Assembly (NCBI GenBank): GCA_026367775.1 | Contig: CP111152.1 | Coordinates: forward strand, 868,001 to 932,000 | DNA length: 64,000 bases | Source of the DNA: Exserohilum rostratum | Lineage: Eukaryota; Ascomycota; Dothideomycetes; Pleosporales; Pleosporaceae | Direction: 5' to 3' | Shown: piece by piece, positions 35,222 to 47,668 of the stretch | Position numbering within the stretch: the first letter of the stretch is position 1 | Layout of the letters: each line of letters begins with the position of its first letter | The notes under the pieces: generated by a model | Seen by the model: only the letters and a program-made list of their open reading frames with translations | Database searches by the model: none | Told to the model about the DNA's origin: nothing | Made by a program: the position numbers and the translations under genes

Positions 35222-37720
35222 ATGAAGGCCTCCCTTTTCGGCCTCGGCGCCCTCGCTGCCGTGGCCTCAGCCAATGTCGACTTTCGTTGGGTCCAACCCA
35301 AGTGCAACCACACCTTGGACAATCCCTACCAGTGCTTGACTGGCCAACACTGCACAGAGGACAACACGTGAGTCTACATCCATGCTTTGACAAAATCTGC
35401 CTCACTGACCCCTTATCGCAGATGTGCGGCAAACCTCTATGATCCCCACTCCAAGATTTCATCCCGCTCTTCTCTGAGGGTTGTTCCCGTTAAGAGGCAG
35501 AATGCCAAGTACTCGTCCGATGGCAAGTGTGGTTCTCAAAACGGCAACATGCTCTGCGACCCCAAGAGCACAGTCTACTCCGGCACATGCTGCTCGTCGT
35601 ACGGCTGGTGTGGTAGCACCCCTGCCCACTGCGGCGATGGCTGCCAGTCTGGCTGTGAGAAGAAGGATGCTGACCCCAAGCCCTCTACTGGCGGCGCTGC
35701 TTCCGGCGTTAGGGACGACGGTCGATGTGGAAAGGACTTTGGTGGCGCAACATGCGATGCCAACGGCCCCTACGGTGGTTGCTGCTCCGAGTACGGATAC
35801 TGCGGTAAGACCGACGGTCACTGCCTCAAGGCCAACGGCTGCCAGAACGGCTGCTCGGATGGCGCTCCTGCCCAAACCGCTCCTGTCGCTACTCCTGCCA
35901 ACACTCGTCCTCCCTCGACCACTACCTCTGGTGAGCCTGTTCTCGGCAAGCCAACCGGTGGCAGCAACCCCACTGGTGTCGCTACTACTGATGGAAGCTG
36001 TGGTGCCAGGTTCGGCAACACTGTCTGCGGCAACTGGGCTCAAGGCAGCTGCTGCAGCATGTACGGCTACTGCGGTAACACCACCGCTCACTGCGGTGAG
36101 GGTTGCCAGAGCGGTCCCTGCAACCAGGCTCCTTCCGTCCCTGCCCCCGGTGCCAGCCCGGCGCCTGCTGCCCCTAAGCCTGGAAGCATCGCTCTCAAGG
36201 GCCGATCTGGTGTCCCCGCCATGCACGCTGGTCTCATGCCCAACGGCCGCGTCGTCTTCCTTGACAAGGTCGAGAACTACACTGAGCTCAAGCTCCCCAA
36301 CGGCCAGTATGCTTACTCTTCTGAGTGGGACCCCGTCACTGGCGACCTTGTTCCTCTCTCCTACAAGACCAACGCTTTCTGCTCCGGTGGTATCTTCCTT
36401 GCTGATGGCCGTTTCGTCTCTCTCGGTGGAAACGCTCCTCTTGACTTCATTGACCCCACTGTTGGTGATGGTTTCCGCGGTATCCGTATGATCAAGCGCT
36501 CTGCCACTGATGCTTCTCTCAACGGCAAGGCTTGGGACGAGCCTGGCACCCACCTTGACACTCCCCGCTGGTATGCTTCCGTTCAGATCATGCCCGACGA
36601 CACCATCTTTGTTGCATCCGGCTCCAAGAACGGTCTCGACCCCAGCAAGCCTGAGAACAACAACCCTACCTACGAGATCCTCAACGCCGACGGTACTCCT
36701 CGCGGCAAGAGCTACAACATGGAGATTCTTGTCAAGAACCAGCCCTACTACATGTATCCCTTCATGCACTTGATGAAGGACGGCAACCTTTTCGTCCAGG
36801 TTTCCAAGTCTGCTGAGATCTTCAAGGTCGAGACTGGAGCCGTCGTCCGTAAGCTGCCCGACCTCCCCGGTTCCTACCGCACCTACCCCAACACTGGTGG
36901 ATCCGTCATGCTTCCTCTGTCCAGCGCCAACCAGTACAACCCCGACATTGTCATCTGCGGTGGTGGTCCTTACCAGGACATTACTGCTCCTGGCGACCCT
37001 TCTTGCGGCCGCATCAGGCCCCTTGATGCCGACCCCGAGTGGGAGATGGACTCTATGCCCGAAGGCCGTGGTATGGTTGAGGGTACTCTCCTTGCCGACG
37101 GTACCGTCGTCTGGGTCAACGGTGCTCAGGAAGGTGCTCAGGGTTTCGGTGTTGCTCGCGACCCTGCTCTTGAGGTCCTCCTGTACGACCCCAACCAGCC
37201 CAAGGGCAAGCGCTTCACCACTGGCCCCAAGTCCACCATTCCTCGTCTCTACCACAGTGTCGCCCTCCTTCTCCTTGATGGTACTCTTCTCATCTCTGGT
37301 TCCAACCCCGTTGAGCAGCCCATCCTGAAGCCCACTGCCAAGGACCCCTTCGTCACTGAGTTCCGCAACGAGATCTACACTCCTCCTTACCTCCAGGGCA
37401 ACCCCACCCGTCCTTCCAACGTCCAGATCTCCAACAAGTCGCCCAAGGTTGGATCTACCTTCAACGTCAAGTTCACTGCCCCTGCCGGCGCCAAGGAGCT
37501 CAAGATCTCCCTCTACTACGGTGGATTCGTCACCCACTCTGTCCACATGGGTCACCGCATGATCTTCCTTGACCACACTGGCTTCAAGGCTGGCTCCACC
37601 AGCCAGAGCGTTACCGTCACGATGCCTCCTAACAAGAGCATCGCCCCTGCCGGTCCTTATGTCGTCTACGTTCTCGTTGACGGTGTTCCCGCCATGGGTC
37701 AGTTCGTCCAGGTCTCGTAA
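35222..37720 (+). CDS. Secreted copper-radical oxidase (AA5 glyoxal-oxidase-like) with three CBM18 modules
   Basis: Model: join(35222..35367, 35422..37720), 814 residues. A signal peptide (MKASLFGLGALAAVASA) is followed by a short Cys-containing segment. Three hevein-type chitin-binding modules come next (about 82-127, 148-193, 239-282), each with the CCS.YG.CG core, then a Pro/Ala linker and a glyoxal-oxidase beta-propeller with a C-terminal galactose-oxidase-like domain. Expected copper-site residues are visible: Cys369 (for the thioether bond), Tyr433 (in PRWYAS), Tyr659-His660 (in PRLYHS) and His754 (in GFVTHS). The family oxidises aldehydes or alcohols and releases hydrogen peroxide outside the cell; the chitin modules suggest anchoring to fungal walls or chitin. 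Codon use is strongly biased to C-ending codons, suggesting high expression. Substrate unknown. Confidence 0.93.
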
Positions 37721-38388
37721 GCGTAGCCGGATGAAACGTGTTCTGAATCCAAGAAAATGAAAGAAACAAAAAAAGTCCAAATGTGGAACGTTCTATTGTA
37801 TAATTCTTAGTGCATTGCACCGTTGTACGCCTTGGCCTTGCCTTTTCTTTCTACTAAAAGCACCATTGCGAGTGTGTAAATTTTGGATGAGGTGGATGTA
37901 TTGGAGGCATGACATGAATTTAAGAAGCGCATGACCTCGGATAGCCAATAAAGAGATTATTACCACAATTGTTTTCTACATTGTCCGAGTGAAGTACTTG
38001 AATCATAGCGTGCTTCTTTAGTGATATACCAATTGCAACTATTTATCATCAGACACTTTCTTTTTCTGTTGTTATGAGTGGGGTATATTTGTGCTGTTGA
38101 TAGATTGAATGATTACATTTAATGTCCCTCGTGGCTTGTCATGGACAAGAAGAAGAGACTGCATGCATGTCGACCGACCATGAATCAACTCCCAAACACC
38201 ATTTTTGTTCATCTTTCGAATAGCAATAGTAGCCATGGCGTACACAGTCCAAGAACACCGAGAATATAAAAACATCTTCTTCTTTTCCTTTGAGTCAATC
38301 ATAGTGACATGACACTATTGTTCTTCTTTCCTTTCCATTTCTCAAACCATGCTTACTTCTCTCTCTTCTTCTTCTTCATCTTCTGCCC
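37721..38388. other. Convergent intergenic region
   Basis: About 670 bases of 3' flanking sequence between the oxidase (plus) and the phosphatase (minus). Moderately AT-rich; nothing else seen. Confidence 0.65.
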
Positions 38389-40143
38389 TTAGTTATTTTC
38401 ATTCTGAATCGGCACTACTCGCCCCGAATCGACAATAATCTGCTGATCAAGCCTCTTGTCAGTCTCACCGTATTCCAGCCTCTTCCACGTGATAATGCGG
38501 GCCTGGTTGGTATCGATTTCAAAGACGCGCAGACGGCGGTGGTAGTGGTTGTATCCGCCGTAGCCACCAAAGCCACTGCCACCAGCGTAGCACATCCATA
38601 TTTCCGGGTCGCCCGTCTCGGGGGTCTTGGAGAGGGCGCAGTAGTCGTTGACGTGGTCGTGACCGCACGAGACAGACTTGATGTTGTATTCGACGAGGGC
38701 GTCTTTGAAGTGTGTGTTGAAGGCTGGAGCGGTAATGGGTTCGGTCCAGTTACCTACGCGGTCGTTGTCGGGGTTGCCGTATTCGGGGAGGGGGATGTGG
38801 ATGAAAGCCATGTCGAGGTGCTTGTGGGTGTAGTGACGGTGAGCTTCTTTGAGGCTCTCGGCAGTCGTCTTGAACCACTCAATTTGGTTAGGCTTGATCC
38901 AGTCGTAGCCGCGGTAATGGGTCTCGTCGGGTGAGTAGGAATGTGTGTCGAGGAACCAGAGCGTCAGGGCTGAATGCTTGCTGCTGTGGGCCTGGATCTC
39001 GACGAAATAGTTGCCGACGCCGTCGATGGTGTTGGGACCGGCTTCGCTGACAGAGTAGGGTAGAGAATCATAGAGATCCATTTGGGCTTGACGCGAGAGG
39101 GTGCCTTCATCGTCGTGGTTGCCAAAGATGGCGGCATAGGGTATCTTTCGCTCAGCGAGCGGATCAACAATCTTGAACATGGCCTGTAGCAGTGTCAGAA
39201 ATGCAGTCGGAGAGTATAGGGACATCGTCTTACGCTTTGAACATCCGGGGCAGTGTCACCGTTGACCTGGTCGCCGGACAAGACAACAAAATCGGGCTTC
39301 TCATCATCAAGGACCCTCTCGACAAACTCGATTGTTCTAGGATCGGCGTCACAGTGTCCGCCATTTGCGCCTTTGGGCTCTTCGTCTCTGCATTTTCCCA
39401 GGCCAGTGCTGAGATGCAAGTCTGATATCTGCATAATTTTGAATTTGCCGTCTTTCCTGATCTTAGGCACTGGCTTCTGGAGCTTGGCCGCTGAACCTCT
39501 ACGTATGGTCAGGCGCGGATCTGTACTAGCCTTACTGGTGTCCAGATTCAAGGCGCCGTTCTTGACCAAGGCCCAGCCAGGGCGAGGTTCTACCGCGTCG
39601 GCTCCAAACAAGATGTCGACGGCTGTTACGGCCTTGTTGGAGTCGCTCGCATGGCGCTTCAGCGATCGCTTGATCCATACACCTGCTGGCCTCGACTCCC
39701 ACTTCTCCGAAGCTTGAGCCTTTTCGCCAATAGAAGGGTCGAGTTTGCCTGTGCGAACATCGACGACGACCTTGTCTTCAGTCTGGAGCTCTTCCTCCCT
39801 CTTGCGCTTAATGTGTACGTAGGCCTTGTAGAGCCATCCCTTGCTAAGGTATAGGTCCTTTTCTATGCGATGCCACTTCTTCTGGTCGAGCATACACTTG
39901 GAGAGGGGGTTCAGAGTTGAGCATGTCTGCACGGTGATGTCGGTGATGACGAGGCCATCATGGTGGAGTGGCAGGTGGCTGTGGACCGACTGGGGGAGGA
40001 CGCGGTAGCGGTTGTCGAGGAAGAAAAGAGTTAGGGAGACAACGATGGTAATGGCGACAAGCTGGATGCCCGTCCGGACCTGTGCGGTGTTAGAGGGTGG
40101 GCGGGGTATGGGGTGGCAGTGTACTTACTATGCGGCGCGTCAT
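38389..40143 (-). CDS. DCR2: DCR2-like calcineurin-type phosphatase
   Basis: Model: complement(join(38389..39183, 39234..40079, 40129..40143)), 551 residues; the first coding exon is 15 nt. A hydrophobic segment at about 10-27 looks like a signal anchor. The metallophosphoesterase motifs occur in order: SDLHLS (Asp225, His227), GDQVNG (Asp275), GNHDDE (Asn309-His310), then FIHIPLPEY and CGHDHVND near the C-terminus, giving a complete di-metal site. Length and motif order match fungal Dcr2 phosphatases; in yeast Dcr2 dephosphorylates Sic1 and acts on Ire1 signalling. Whether this copy does the same is inference. Its start is divergent from the TRM61-like gene, about 500 bases away. Confidence 0.88.
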
Positions 40144-40639
40144 GATATCGGCCGTCTGCGGTGCAAGTGAAGGCTCATGAAGCCCGGGCGGAATTTAGGA
40201 TGTGAGTTTTTCGCAGCCGGTCTAGGTCTTCTCCATGGTCTGGCGCCACTGGGGGAATTTGTGAGGATGCGAGGGGGGAACGGGGCGCAGGCGCATGTGA
40301 AGAGAGATGAATGCGTGTGCGGTGCGGGAAGCTGTCCTTGGCTCGCGGACTCTGGAATGCAGCGTCGGGATCGCCAACGGCATTGCAGGGGTGGGCGGGA
40401 TTCGCGATTCCCTGTCCTCGTACTGGCCCGACAGAGACTGGATGCATTTCTAGTATTCCAAGCATGCTGGGCCAGTCTACTATGCAGCAATGCTAAGCAT
40501 ATGGCTAGTTGCATCTGCCGCGCGCCCGTTGACAGGCACTGTGCATGTGGACGCCCTGTAGTGCCGGCCGCCTCGGCTCGCTTCGCGTTGCGGAGAAGGC
40601 GTCACCTCCGCATCTGCATCTTTTTCCTTTTACAACGCC
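40144..40639. other. Divergent promoter region DCR2/TRM61-like
   Basis: About 500 bases between two start codons; presumably a shared bidirectional promoter. GC-rich with no clear TATA box. Confidence 0.55.
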
Positions 40640-41969
40640 ATGCGCCATTCCTCCCTCGTCCACCTGCGACGTCTCACTCTGCAATCGCCTGCTCGCCACT
40701 TTACGAGTAGCTCTGGCTTGCGTCGCAACTTTCAAGGCAAGACACTCAGCTTCTCTCCCTCTGCACCGCTCACAATCGTATAGAAGGCGACATCGTGCTT
40801 TTGCGCGAAAAGAAGGATACCCACGATGGCCGTCTGGTGAAAATCCATGCCTCTAAATCCACCGGTACACACCGGGGAGTCATCCAGCATGCCGACATTA
40901 TTGGTAGACAGCCGCGCCAAATCGTCCAGTCCAACAAGGGCGCCTCATACCGCATCCATGATCCTACACTGGCTGAATACGTCAGATTGACACCTCGTTT
41001 GGTTACTCCAGTGTGTACTTATCCTCGATGAATGTTTCGCCAAAGTTTGAGTGTTGACACAATTAGCTCTACCCATCCGATACAAACCTCATAGTCTCCC
41101 TACTCGACATTCACGTAGACAGGCCCTCTACTGGGCTAAACACTGAGCCGCCGTTTGAGATACTTGAAGCCGGTACAGGCCACGGGGCCCTAACCCTGCA
41201 CCTTTCGCGAGCCATACACGCCGGGAACCCACCAATCCCAAAGGCGCCTACGCACACCGGCAGTCAAAATGAGCCAGAAGACGACGCAGTATACGGCGGC
41301 GAGTCCATGGCTGATCTTCAACACTCGTATCAAGAGTCGTGGAAGCAAAACCGTCGCGCCATCATCCACACGCTAGACATATCGAGCAAGCACTCGCAGC
41401 ACGCAAAGAAGATTGTCGAAGGCTTCCGACATGGCATGTATGCTGGAAACGTCGACTTCCACGTTGGAGACGTGTCAGATTGGATCTCCAAGCAGAGGGC
41501 AGCAAGAAGAACAGTACAGCCCTTCCTAAGCCATGTGTTCCTCGACCTGCCCAATGCGACGGCTCATCTTGCCAATGTAGCCCCCGCCCTACATGTTAAC
41601 GGCCTACTCGCCGTCTTCAATCCCAGCATCACACAGATTGCTCAGTGTGTCGAAGCAATCCGCGAGCACAAAATGCCGTATCTGCTCGAGCAAGTGGTTG
41701 AGCTTGGGGCTGGGACAATCCGTGAGTGGGATGTTCGCGCCGTCAGACCTAGAGCGACGCTACAGAAATCCACAGCTGAGCAAACCCCTGCGTCATCCGA
41801 CAATGAGAAATCAGACTCGGAATCAGAGCAAGCCGCCAGAGACAGCGAGCTCGAAGGAGCTCTGAACAAGGAGGAAGATGAGACCTGGGCCATGGTGTGT
41901 CGACCAAAGGCCGGCCAGCAAGTCGTTGGAGGCGGCTTCTTGGGCCTATGGCGCCGAATGGAAGTCTAG
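40640..41969 (+). CDS. TRM61-like tRNA (m1A58) methyltransferase, probably mitochondrial
   Basis: Model: join(40640..40736, 40784..41010, 41067..41969), 408 residues. The N-terminus (MRHSSLVHLRRLTLQ...) is Arg/Ser/Leu-rich without acids, like a mitochondrial targeting peptide. It is followed by a small barrel-like region (EGDIVLLREKK, HRGVIQHADIIG) typical of Trm61/TrmI proteins, the bridging TPRLVTPLYPSD, and SAM-binding motif I (EILEAGTGHGALT, about 139-151). A long acidic insert lies near the C-terminus. The family methylates adenosine 58 of tRNA. Intron 1 has a GC donor (AAG|GCAAGA) and a TAG acceptor; splicing it fuses the presequence to the conserved domain in frame. The 3' end converges with the regulator, 135 bases away. 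Confidence 0.82.
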
Positions 41970-42104
41970 CAATAAAGAATTTCGATTACGTGTAGCTAGC
42001 TGGATTGATACCACATCCGCTGCAAATATATATGTATATGACTCAAACTACGAACGCAGAAAAAAAGAACATTCATGTGTGTATATATGTACGCGCCACT
42101 GTTA

Positions 42105-44288
42105 TCAAAAAGGCTCCGTCTGCCAAAACCCAAGATTAGTCGGCGCCACCTGCCCCAAAAAAGTCTCGTCAAACCCAAACCCATACGACCCAATCAAGTC
42201 ATACATGTTGTACTCGTTCACCGGATCGGCGCCTACACTCGCACTACTCACCTCGTGGCTCGCCGTCGCCGCTTTGACAGGATCGAAAATCTGAGATGTA
42301 GCCGGTGACGCCGCACCTGTCGTGTAGTTCTGCCCTCCTGTCATGGCCCCCGTCGCAGTCGTGGACCCAGACGGCGTCCCCGCGACATCGATCCTCCGGA
42401 GCAAATCATTTATTCCTTGCACAATATGTCTAGTAATATGTTTCTCACTGAGGTTATTGGCTACTTTTGCCAGAAATGACGCTGAGCGCCGCGACAGCGA
42501 GAGAACCTGGTTGATGTTGAAATTGAGGCCTAGGCCCAGGGGTTCAGTCGCCCACTCTGGGGATTGAACTTGTGCGACTCCACCCCAGGTTTTTGCGATT
42601 TTAAGCAAAAAGGTGGCGCTGAAGGCGACCATTGTGTGGGTAAAGATGGGGACGGCGGTCATGGCTCTGCGTAGATCGGGTTCTTCGAAGATGAGGGTTA
42701 GGATGCTGGTTGCGGCTGTGATGGCAATGTTGGCGGCTTCGCGTCTGTCGTACGAGAGGGATTCCGAAGTTGCTGCGTTGGGGGGAGGCAGCGCACGTAG
42801 AGCGAGCGAGTTGAGTTGGAAGCGGGCAAAGTGGTAGTATAGGACTACGCCTTTGGAGGGGTAGGATCCAATGGCTGGGCTGTCTGCGGATTTGGATTGC
42901 CACGCTAGGCGCCACTGTTCGATGGCAAAGTTGAAGAGGCGGAGTTGCTGGAAGTCTGGTTCGGTGAGGGGCTGCTCTGGGTCGCTGCCGTATGCGACGT
43001 AGGCTTCTGTTAGGATTTTGAACAGGGTCACTTGGGCGCCGAGGCGAATGTCGCCGGGTGTTGTCTTGGGGCTGTCGAGGAAGCGCTCAATATTCTTGAC
43101 TGCTACGTCATCGTTGACCATCGAAGGCCGGCCGTACGCAATGCTGAACTGGTGGTCGCATACGTACAGCGCGAGCCAGAGCCGGACGTTGTCGCGCTGG
43201 TCCTCGTGGCCGCGCATGAGCTTTTGGTAAGACATATGCAAGTTCATTTCTACGGCGTTTCTTACTGCAAGTCCAGCTAGTTTCCAGCTCAGGTTTGAGA
43301 GGTAGAAGGCGGCAAGGGCTAACGCGCGGATGTCGTCAAGATTCTGTGGCCGAGCGAGCGTAGCACTGTAGACTAGCGAGACAAAGATGTTGTAACATTT
43401 CTGCAGAGCTTCGTCTCGTCCAGGCGTGTGTAGCGCTGACACTGTCAAGACAGCCGCAGTTAGCAACGTAGAGGAGCGCCGCACTGCCATGAGAGAGTCG
43501 TAAGGAAAGAGTACGCCGGCCCAAAGATACAAACGCATGTCATGCATGTACCGCTGGAACAGTTCTTCAGCCTCATACAACGACACGATGCCTTGAGCGA
43601 TAAAGTCTTCTTCGACAGAGTTGGATTTGGGCTTCCATCTCGCACTACTCCGAAGGTTCCGGATGCGCGTTAGGTCGTACAGGCTTCTCATGGGCGCTGT
43701 CACCAGGCCCGACTCTTCGCCGGAGTCGCGCTCGACTGAGTTGTCGCGCGTCATGTCCATCGGCGGCGGAACAACCAGGGTCGTGTGGCCATTCTCAGAT
43801 ACGACATTGGTCGGAGTTACAGTCACAGTCTGTGCCGATGGAGGCAGGGGAGATTCTTCCTGAGGGCTGTCTATACCTGGGAGCTTGTTGTAGTGAAGCA
43901 GGCGCTGGACTGCTGAGCGCAGCCTTCCTATCTCAGCTGTTGCATTTGCCTTCCAACTGCGGACATTAGCATTTGACTAAACCCTGTGCGAACAGAAGTA
44001 TTTACGCAGCATCTTCGTCGAGGATGCGCTGGTTCATGTTGTACGGCACGCAATCGGTGCCGCTCCTCAGACACTTTGCGCATTTTGCCTCGTTATCGAC
44101 TGGCTCACACTTGATCTTGTGTCTTTTGCACTCTGCGCCTATGTCCGACGTGAGCAGTCTGTAAGTACGCAGGGTCTTTGTTGTGGGTCGGACTCACAGG
44201 CTCTTATTCTCGGCGTGCGCGGCGCAGGCCGGCGTCCTTCCTCGTGGTCCGCATCATCGCTTGGACGCTTCAGTGGAGACATCTCCAT
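42105..44288 (-). CDS. Zn2Cys6 transcription factor (fungal-specific TF domain)
   Basis: Model: complement(join(42105..43956, 44006..44138, 44198..44288)), 691 residues. The start at 44288 is fixed by an in-frame stop shortly upstream. The binuclear zinc cluster is at cysteines 31, 34, 41, 50, 53 and 60 (CX2CX6CX8CX2CX6C) and is split by intron 1 inside the first cysteine codon. A short leucine-containing coiled coil (EIGRLRSAVQRLL) follows, as needed for dimers. From about 150 to 560 there is a mostly helical middle region including CDHQFSIAYGRPSMV, a signature of the fungal_trans domain. The order resembles the Leu3/PrtT-like group, but the target genes are unknown. It lies immediately left of the duplicated membrane-protein/oxidase modules; control over them is speculation. 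Confidence 0.87.
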
Positions 44289-44894
44289 GCCATTGGGCCT
44301 CTAGATGATAGAGACCGTTGGGGATCGTCCTTGATGCGACATGTGAACTCGCACCGTCATGTTCACCCTCGTGACTTGCTGAGACTGTTGGCCCGAGGGT
44401 GGATGACCGGAGGCTAGTCCACACCAGCCATTGCGAAAGTTGGCGCTTTACCTAATTCAGCCGAGTCGGGGTCATCCTCTGCAGCCTTGATACTTGTCCT
44501 CTAATAATACTTTTCTTGACCTCTCAAGCCGTTAAAACTTTATCTGCAATATTTCAAATCACGAGTTGGCGATTCAAAGTCTTATAAAATTACTCGTGTG
44601 GCCGGTAGCGTGCAGGCTGGAGGGACACAATTCAGATGGAAGAATATCCAATCAGCCTGTCGAGTCATTGCCAGCAGTTGCTACTATTGAACAACTAGCG
44701 CTGCGGAATTTACCAGCAAATCTCCGCGGACATGAAGAATACGAAAAGAATTGCATACGTGCTGCAATGGTGTAGTGATAAGCTCACCAGCTGCTTACTA
44801 CCAAGCCAGCTGACTAGATACTATCTCATTTCTGGTCTGACATACCATCATAATTGACATAACATAGACCGAGTGTCGGAACTCAAAGAACCCT
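44289..44894. other. Intergenic
   Basis: About 600 bases upstream of the regulator. A stretch at 44586-44622 (ACTCGTGTGGCC...TGCAGGCTGGAGG) recurs in diverged form at about 50576-50612, so this flank was part of a duplication. Confidence 0.6.
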
Positions 44895-46231
44895 TCATTT
44901 CTTTGGCTCGAGCATAGAATTTGTCTTCAACGCCTCGTTACTTTCCACTTCTACTGTTGTCGTTGTCTGGACGACTTTTGTTTCGACCGTAACACATTGC
45001 TTTTCGCTGCCTTTGTCATCATCTGCATTCGAGTATGACTTCATACTGTTTTGTGGTAAGGTATCCTGGAGCATGTCCGTCTGTAGCTCAATGTCGCCGT
45101 GGCTGCGTCGGTAGCCTCTAAAGTGGCGCCAGCGGTTCGACAGTGGACTCGGTACAAAGGGATCGGGTTTGGGAGCAGACGTATCGAAATAAGGAAGGAA
45201 GCGAGCCTGAAGTCATAGTCAGCTTGCTTCCTATATGAGCAATACATCCAAGACAGCTTACCAAGATCCATTTAATTGTAGGTCCGCAGGCAGCAATGAC
45301 ACCAAGATTACCTTCGATATTCGTCAAGGCGTTTCGAACATTGTAGGGATCCTCTCCAGTCGTTCCTTTCGGTGAGCTGAAGACTTCGATGAATGTCTGA
45401 AGACGATAGCAACCGATTGCCGTTACCGCCAGTGGAAGAGACAGAAACAGGATCACAGCGACCTTGTTCTTCAGAGGCATCCGGAGGTCGTGAATGATCC
45501 ATGCAGGGATCAAAGAAACGAGAAAATCAGTAGCGATTGTCGTACCTATAGTACCGAAAATGTAGGGAGGCCGATGAAAGCAATAGCCAGGAATATCCGA
45601 ATGCCATGCTTTTGAAATTGGCCAGCACTTAAAGATGCCTCCGAGGACGGCAAGGATTATGAAGACTGTGTTCGCCACAATCAGTGTCCATAAACTTGCG
45701 ATGATCCACTTGTTGTAAGACCGAAGCTTTAAGAGAGTGATCAGAAATGAGATCTTGACGAGACCGAGGATAGGATTGTGAAGAATGTTGTTAATGAAGC
45801 GCCACTATATTGTCTCTGTCAGTGTCATAATCTCTGTGCAGCAGTCAGTGTATTTGGGAAACTTACGAACAGTAAGTCAACTTTGCTGACAGCGCCTTTT
45901 GGGATGTCCTCTGCGTGATATCCAGTGTAGGACACCATGACGACTAATATCAAGAGTTATTAGGTGTCAATGCGTGTGAATATGACAACATACATTTACA
46001 CATTGTGAATGTGAGGCATGCTAAGAGTACCTCTGCAATGATGAGGAGCCAGTCTTCTATGCCGGTTGTTAGTAAAGTGTTGACGCGATAGACGGCAAGA
46101 TAACGCGTACCAATAGCAAATTTGTGATCTTTGATCTTTCTCCATACCCTAACAGCCACAATCGAAAGAGATAGAATAAAAGGTGATACAATAAGCGCGA
46201 TGTTCGCCGGCTGAAGACCAGTTCCCGGCAT
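44895..46231 (-). CDS. Seven-helix rhodopsin-like membrane protein, copy A
   Basis: Model: complement(join(44895..45206, 45262..45804, 45867..45943, 46000..46056, 46111..46231)), 369 residues. The seven hydrophobic segments, short N-terminus and basic loop after helix 1 (RVWRKIKDHK), the SYTGYHAEDIP loop, the NPILGLVKISFLITLLKL helix and the late signature NLGVIAACGPTIKW match the fungal 'rhodopsin domain' (Pth11-like) membrane proteins. Pth11 itself is a plasma-membrane receptor for surface cues, but most members have no known ligand. The cytosolic tail (about 100 residues) is Ser/Thr/Asp-rich. It is divergent from the BBE-like oxidase 1.5 kb away and is the intact counterpart of copy B and of the RIP-degraded fragment. 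Confidence 0.85.
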
Positions 46232-47482
46232 GATAGTGATGGCGGAAGAGAATGACGATCCCCCGGTGAGACAAATAGCTCAAGTGTACGGTCACTCCCG
46301 CAATCATATATCAATCACAATGAACACAACTTGCTGATTCGTCATTTTATTTGAGCGTTCAGCTTGCGACCTCGTAACAACATACGACGCCGCAATCCTC
46401 CTGACGGGCATCAATCCCGTACCATAGAATGCGTCTAATTACGCTCTTGCATCCGGCCAGCTGGGACACAGGACGGTAAAGTCTTAGCAGACACGGAAGT
46501 AGCTTTGGAACAAGGTTGCGCCTGTTGTGATAGCTTCTATCTGTGGTATCAACTCGTATCCGAGATTCGCATAGTTTCTTGTCTACATGTTTCCTTTTGA
46601 GCATACCAGCTCTTAATTCCCCAGCTATACAGAAGGGTTGCTTGTACTCGCATTTCGCTTTGAAATGCTCTCAGCAGACGCGGGCCTGGGGAATTGATAG
46701 CCAGTGCATGGATAAGGAATCCTACAAAGGGAGGGCTTTTGAGCCAAGCTGGCGCGACGCTGGAGAGCTTGGGGTATATACTGAAAGAGGAGTCCGCAAA
46801 TCCCTTGCACAGTCACTCATTCAATTATATCAGAAGCGTAGTGGAGTACAATGTGACGGTAGGGAACAGCAGGCATGCGGCATGGACTGCTGTTGATACC
46901 AAGACCTTGGCTCGCCGTGAAGAGGCGGCTGTACCGAACGGATGGGTGGGAGCTAACGAAGCGTGCCGTGCCCCGCGCCTCCCCGCGGAACGCCTCCCCT
47001 TCAAATCCATAATGCACCACTTGTAAACGGCATTTGCGAATGCTCTTAACCAGCACTGCCATTAGGTACCTAATAATACAGAGCTACAACAGGGTATTTT
47101 GGCTCTCACCAGGTATACCGTCGCTTTCATCGCTTAGACATAAGTGGCAGCCAAGAAATCTACGCTCAGAACTGTGCCACAAAGCGGCAGCTCCTCACGC
47201 CATCATCCTTCAACATACGGAGTGCCAAGGTGTAAATCTTTCAGATGCATAAGTCTGCGTCGTACAGTTGCATCGGCAACCGAAGAATAAGTCAGCACCT
47301 GCGGCGACGCACACACATCTTCTGATCCTACAGTTCTTACAGGGACCAGGCCTGTCTTGATTGAATAGAAACTCCCATGAGCTGTGGCGAACAAGCTCCA
47401 TTCTGAAGGAGGTGAACGCCGCGATCCACGTGTGGATGCAATTCAATTACCCATGCTATTTTTCGACCTGTCGCGGTCTTCT

Positions 47483-47498
47483 TTCTGCAGTCCCTGCG
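47483..47498 (+). promoter_or_regulatory. Shared promoter element, module A oxidase
   Basis: TTCTGCAGTCCCTGCG, 259 bases before the ATG, is identical to 53550-53565, 249 bases before the ATG of the second oxidase, in otherwise diverged surroundings. Confidence 0.55.
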
Positions 47499-47638
47499 TA
47501 AACCCACCCCTTCCACTTCGCTGCCTTTCCTTCGTTCGGCAGTTGTGCGATTGACTGAATGGCTCTCTAGAGCCTAGAGTGCCTGTACATGATTCACGAG
47601 TTGGACCTGCATTAGAAGACCCACGAAGAGGCGGTAGC

Positions 47639-47668
47639 CGACCGGTTAAAAGAATGAAGATAAAATGG
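47639..47668 (+). promoter_or_regulatory. Core promoter block, module A oxidase
   Basis: CGACCGGTTAAA at 47639-47650 followed by a TATA-like GATAAAATGG at 47659-47668, about 80-100 bases before the ATG; the same order is found at the second oxidase. Confidence 0.5.

Noticed and set aside
35481..36491. 336-codon plus-strand frame shifted relative to the oxidase
   Set aside because: Same cause: a shadow of biased codons, composed mainly of Leu, Ser, Ala and Pro.
35459..37780. Antisense open frame of 773 codons across the copper-radical oxidase
   Set aside because: It is created by the strong C-ending codon bias of the plus-strand gene, which has clear domains and a complete active site; the antisense translation is low-complexity Val/Gly/Ser/Leu.
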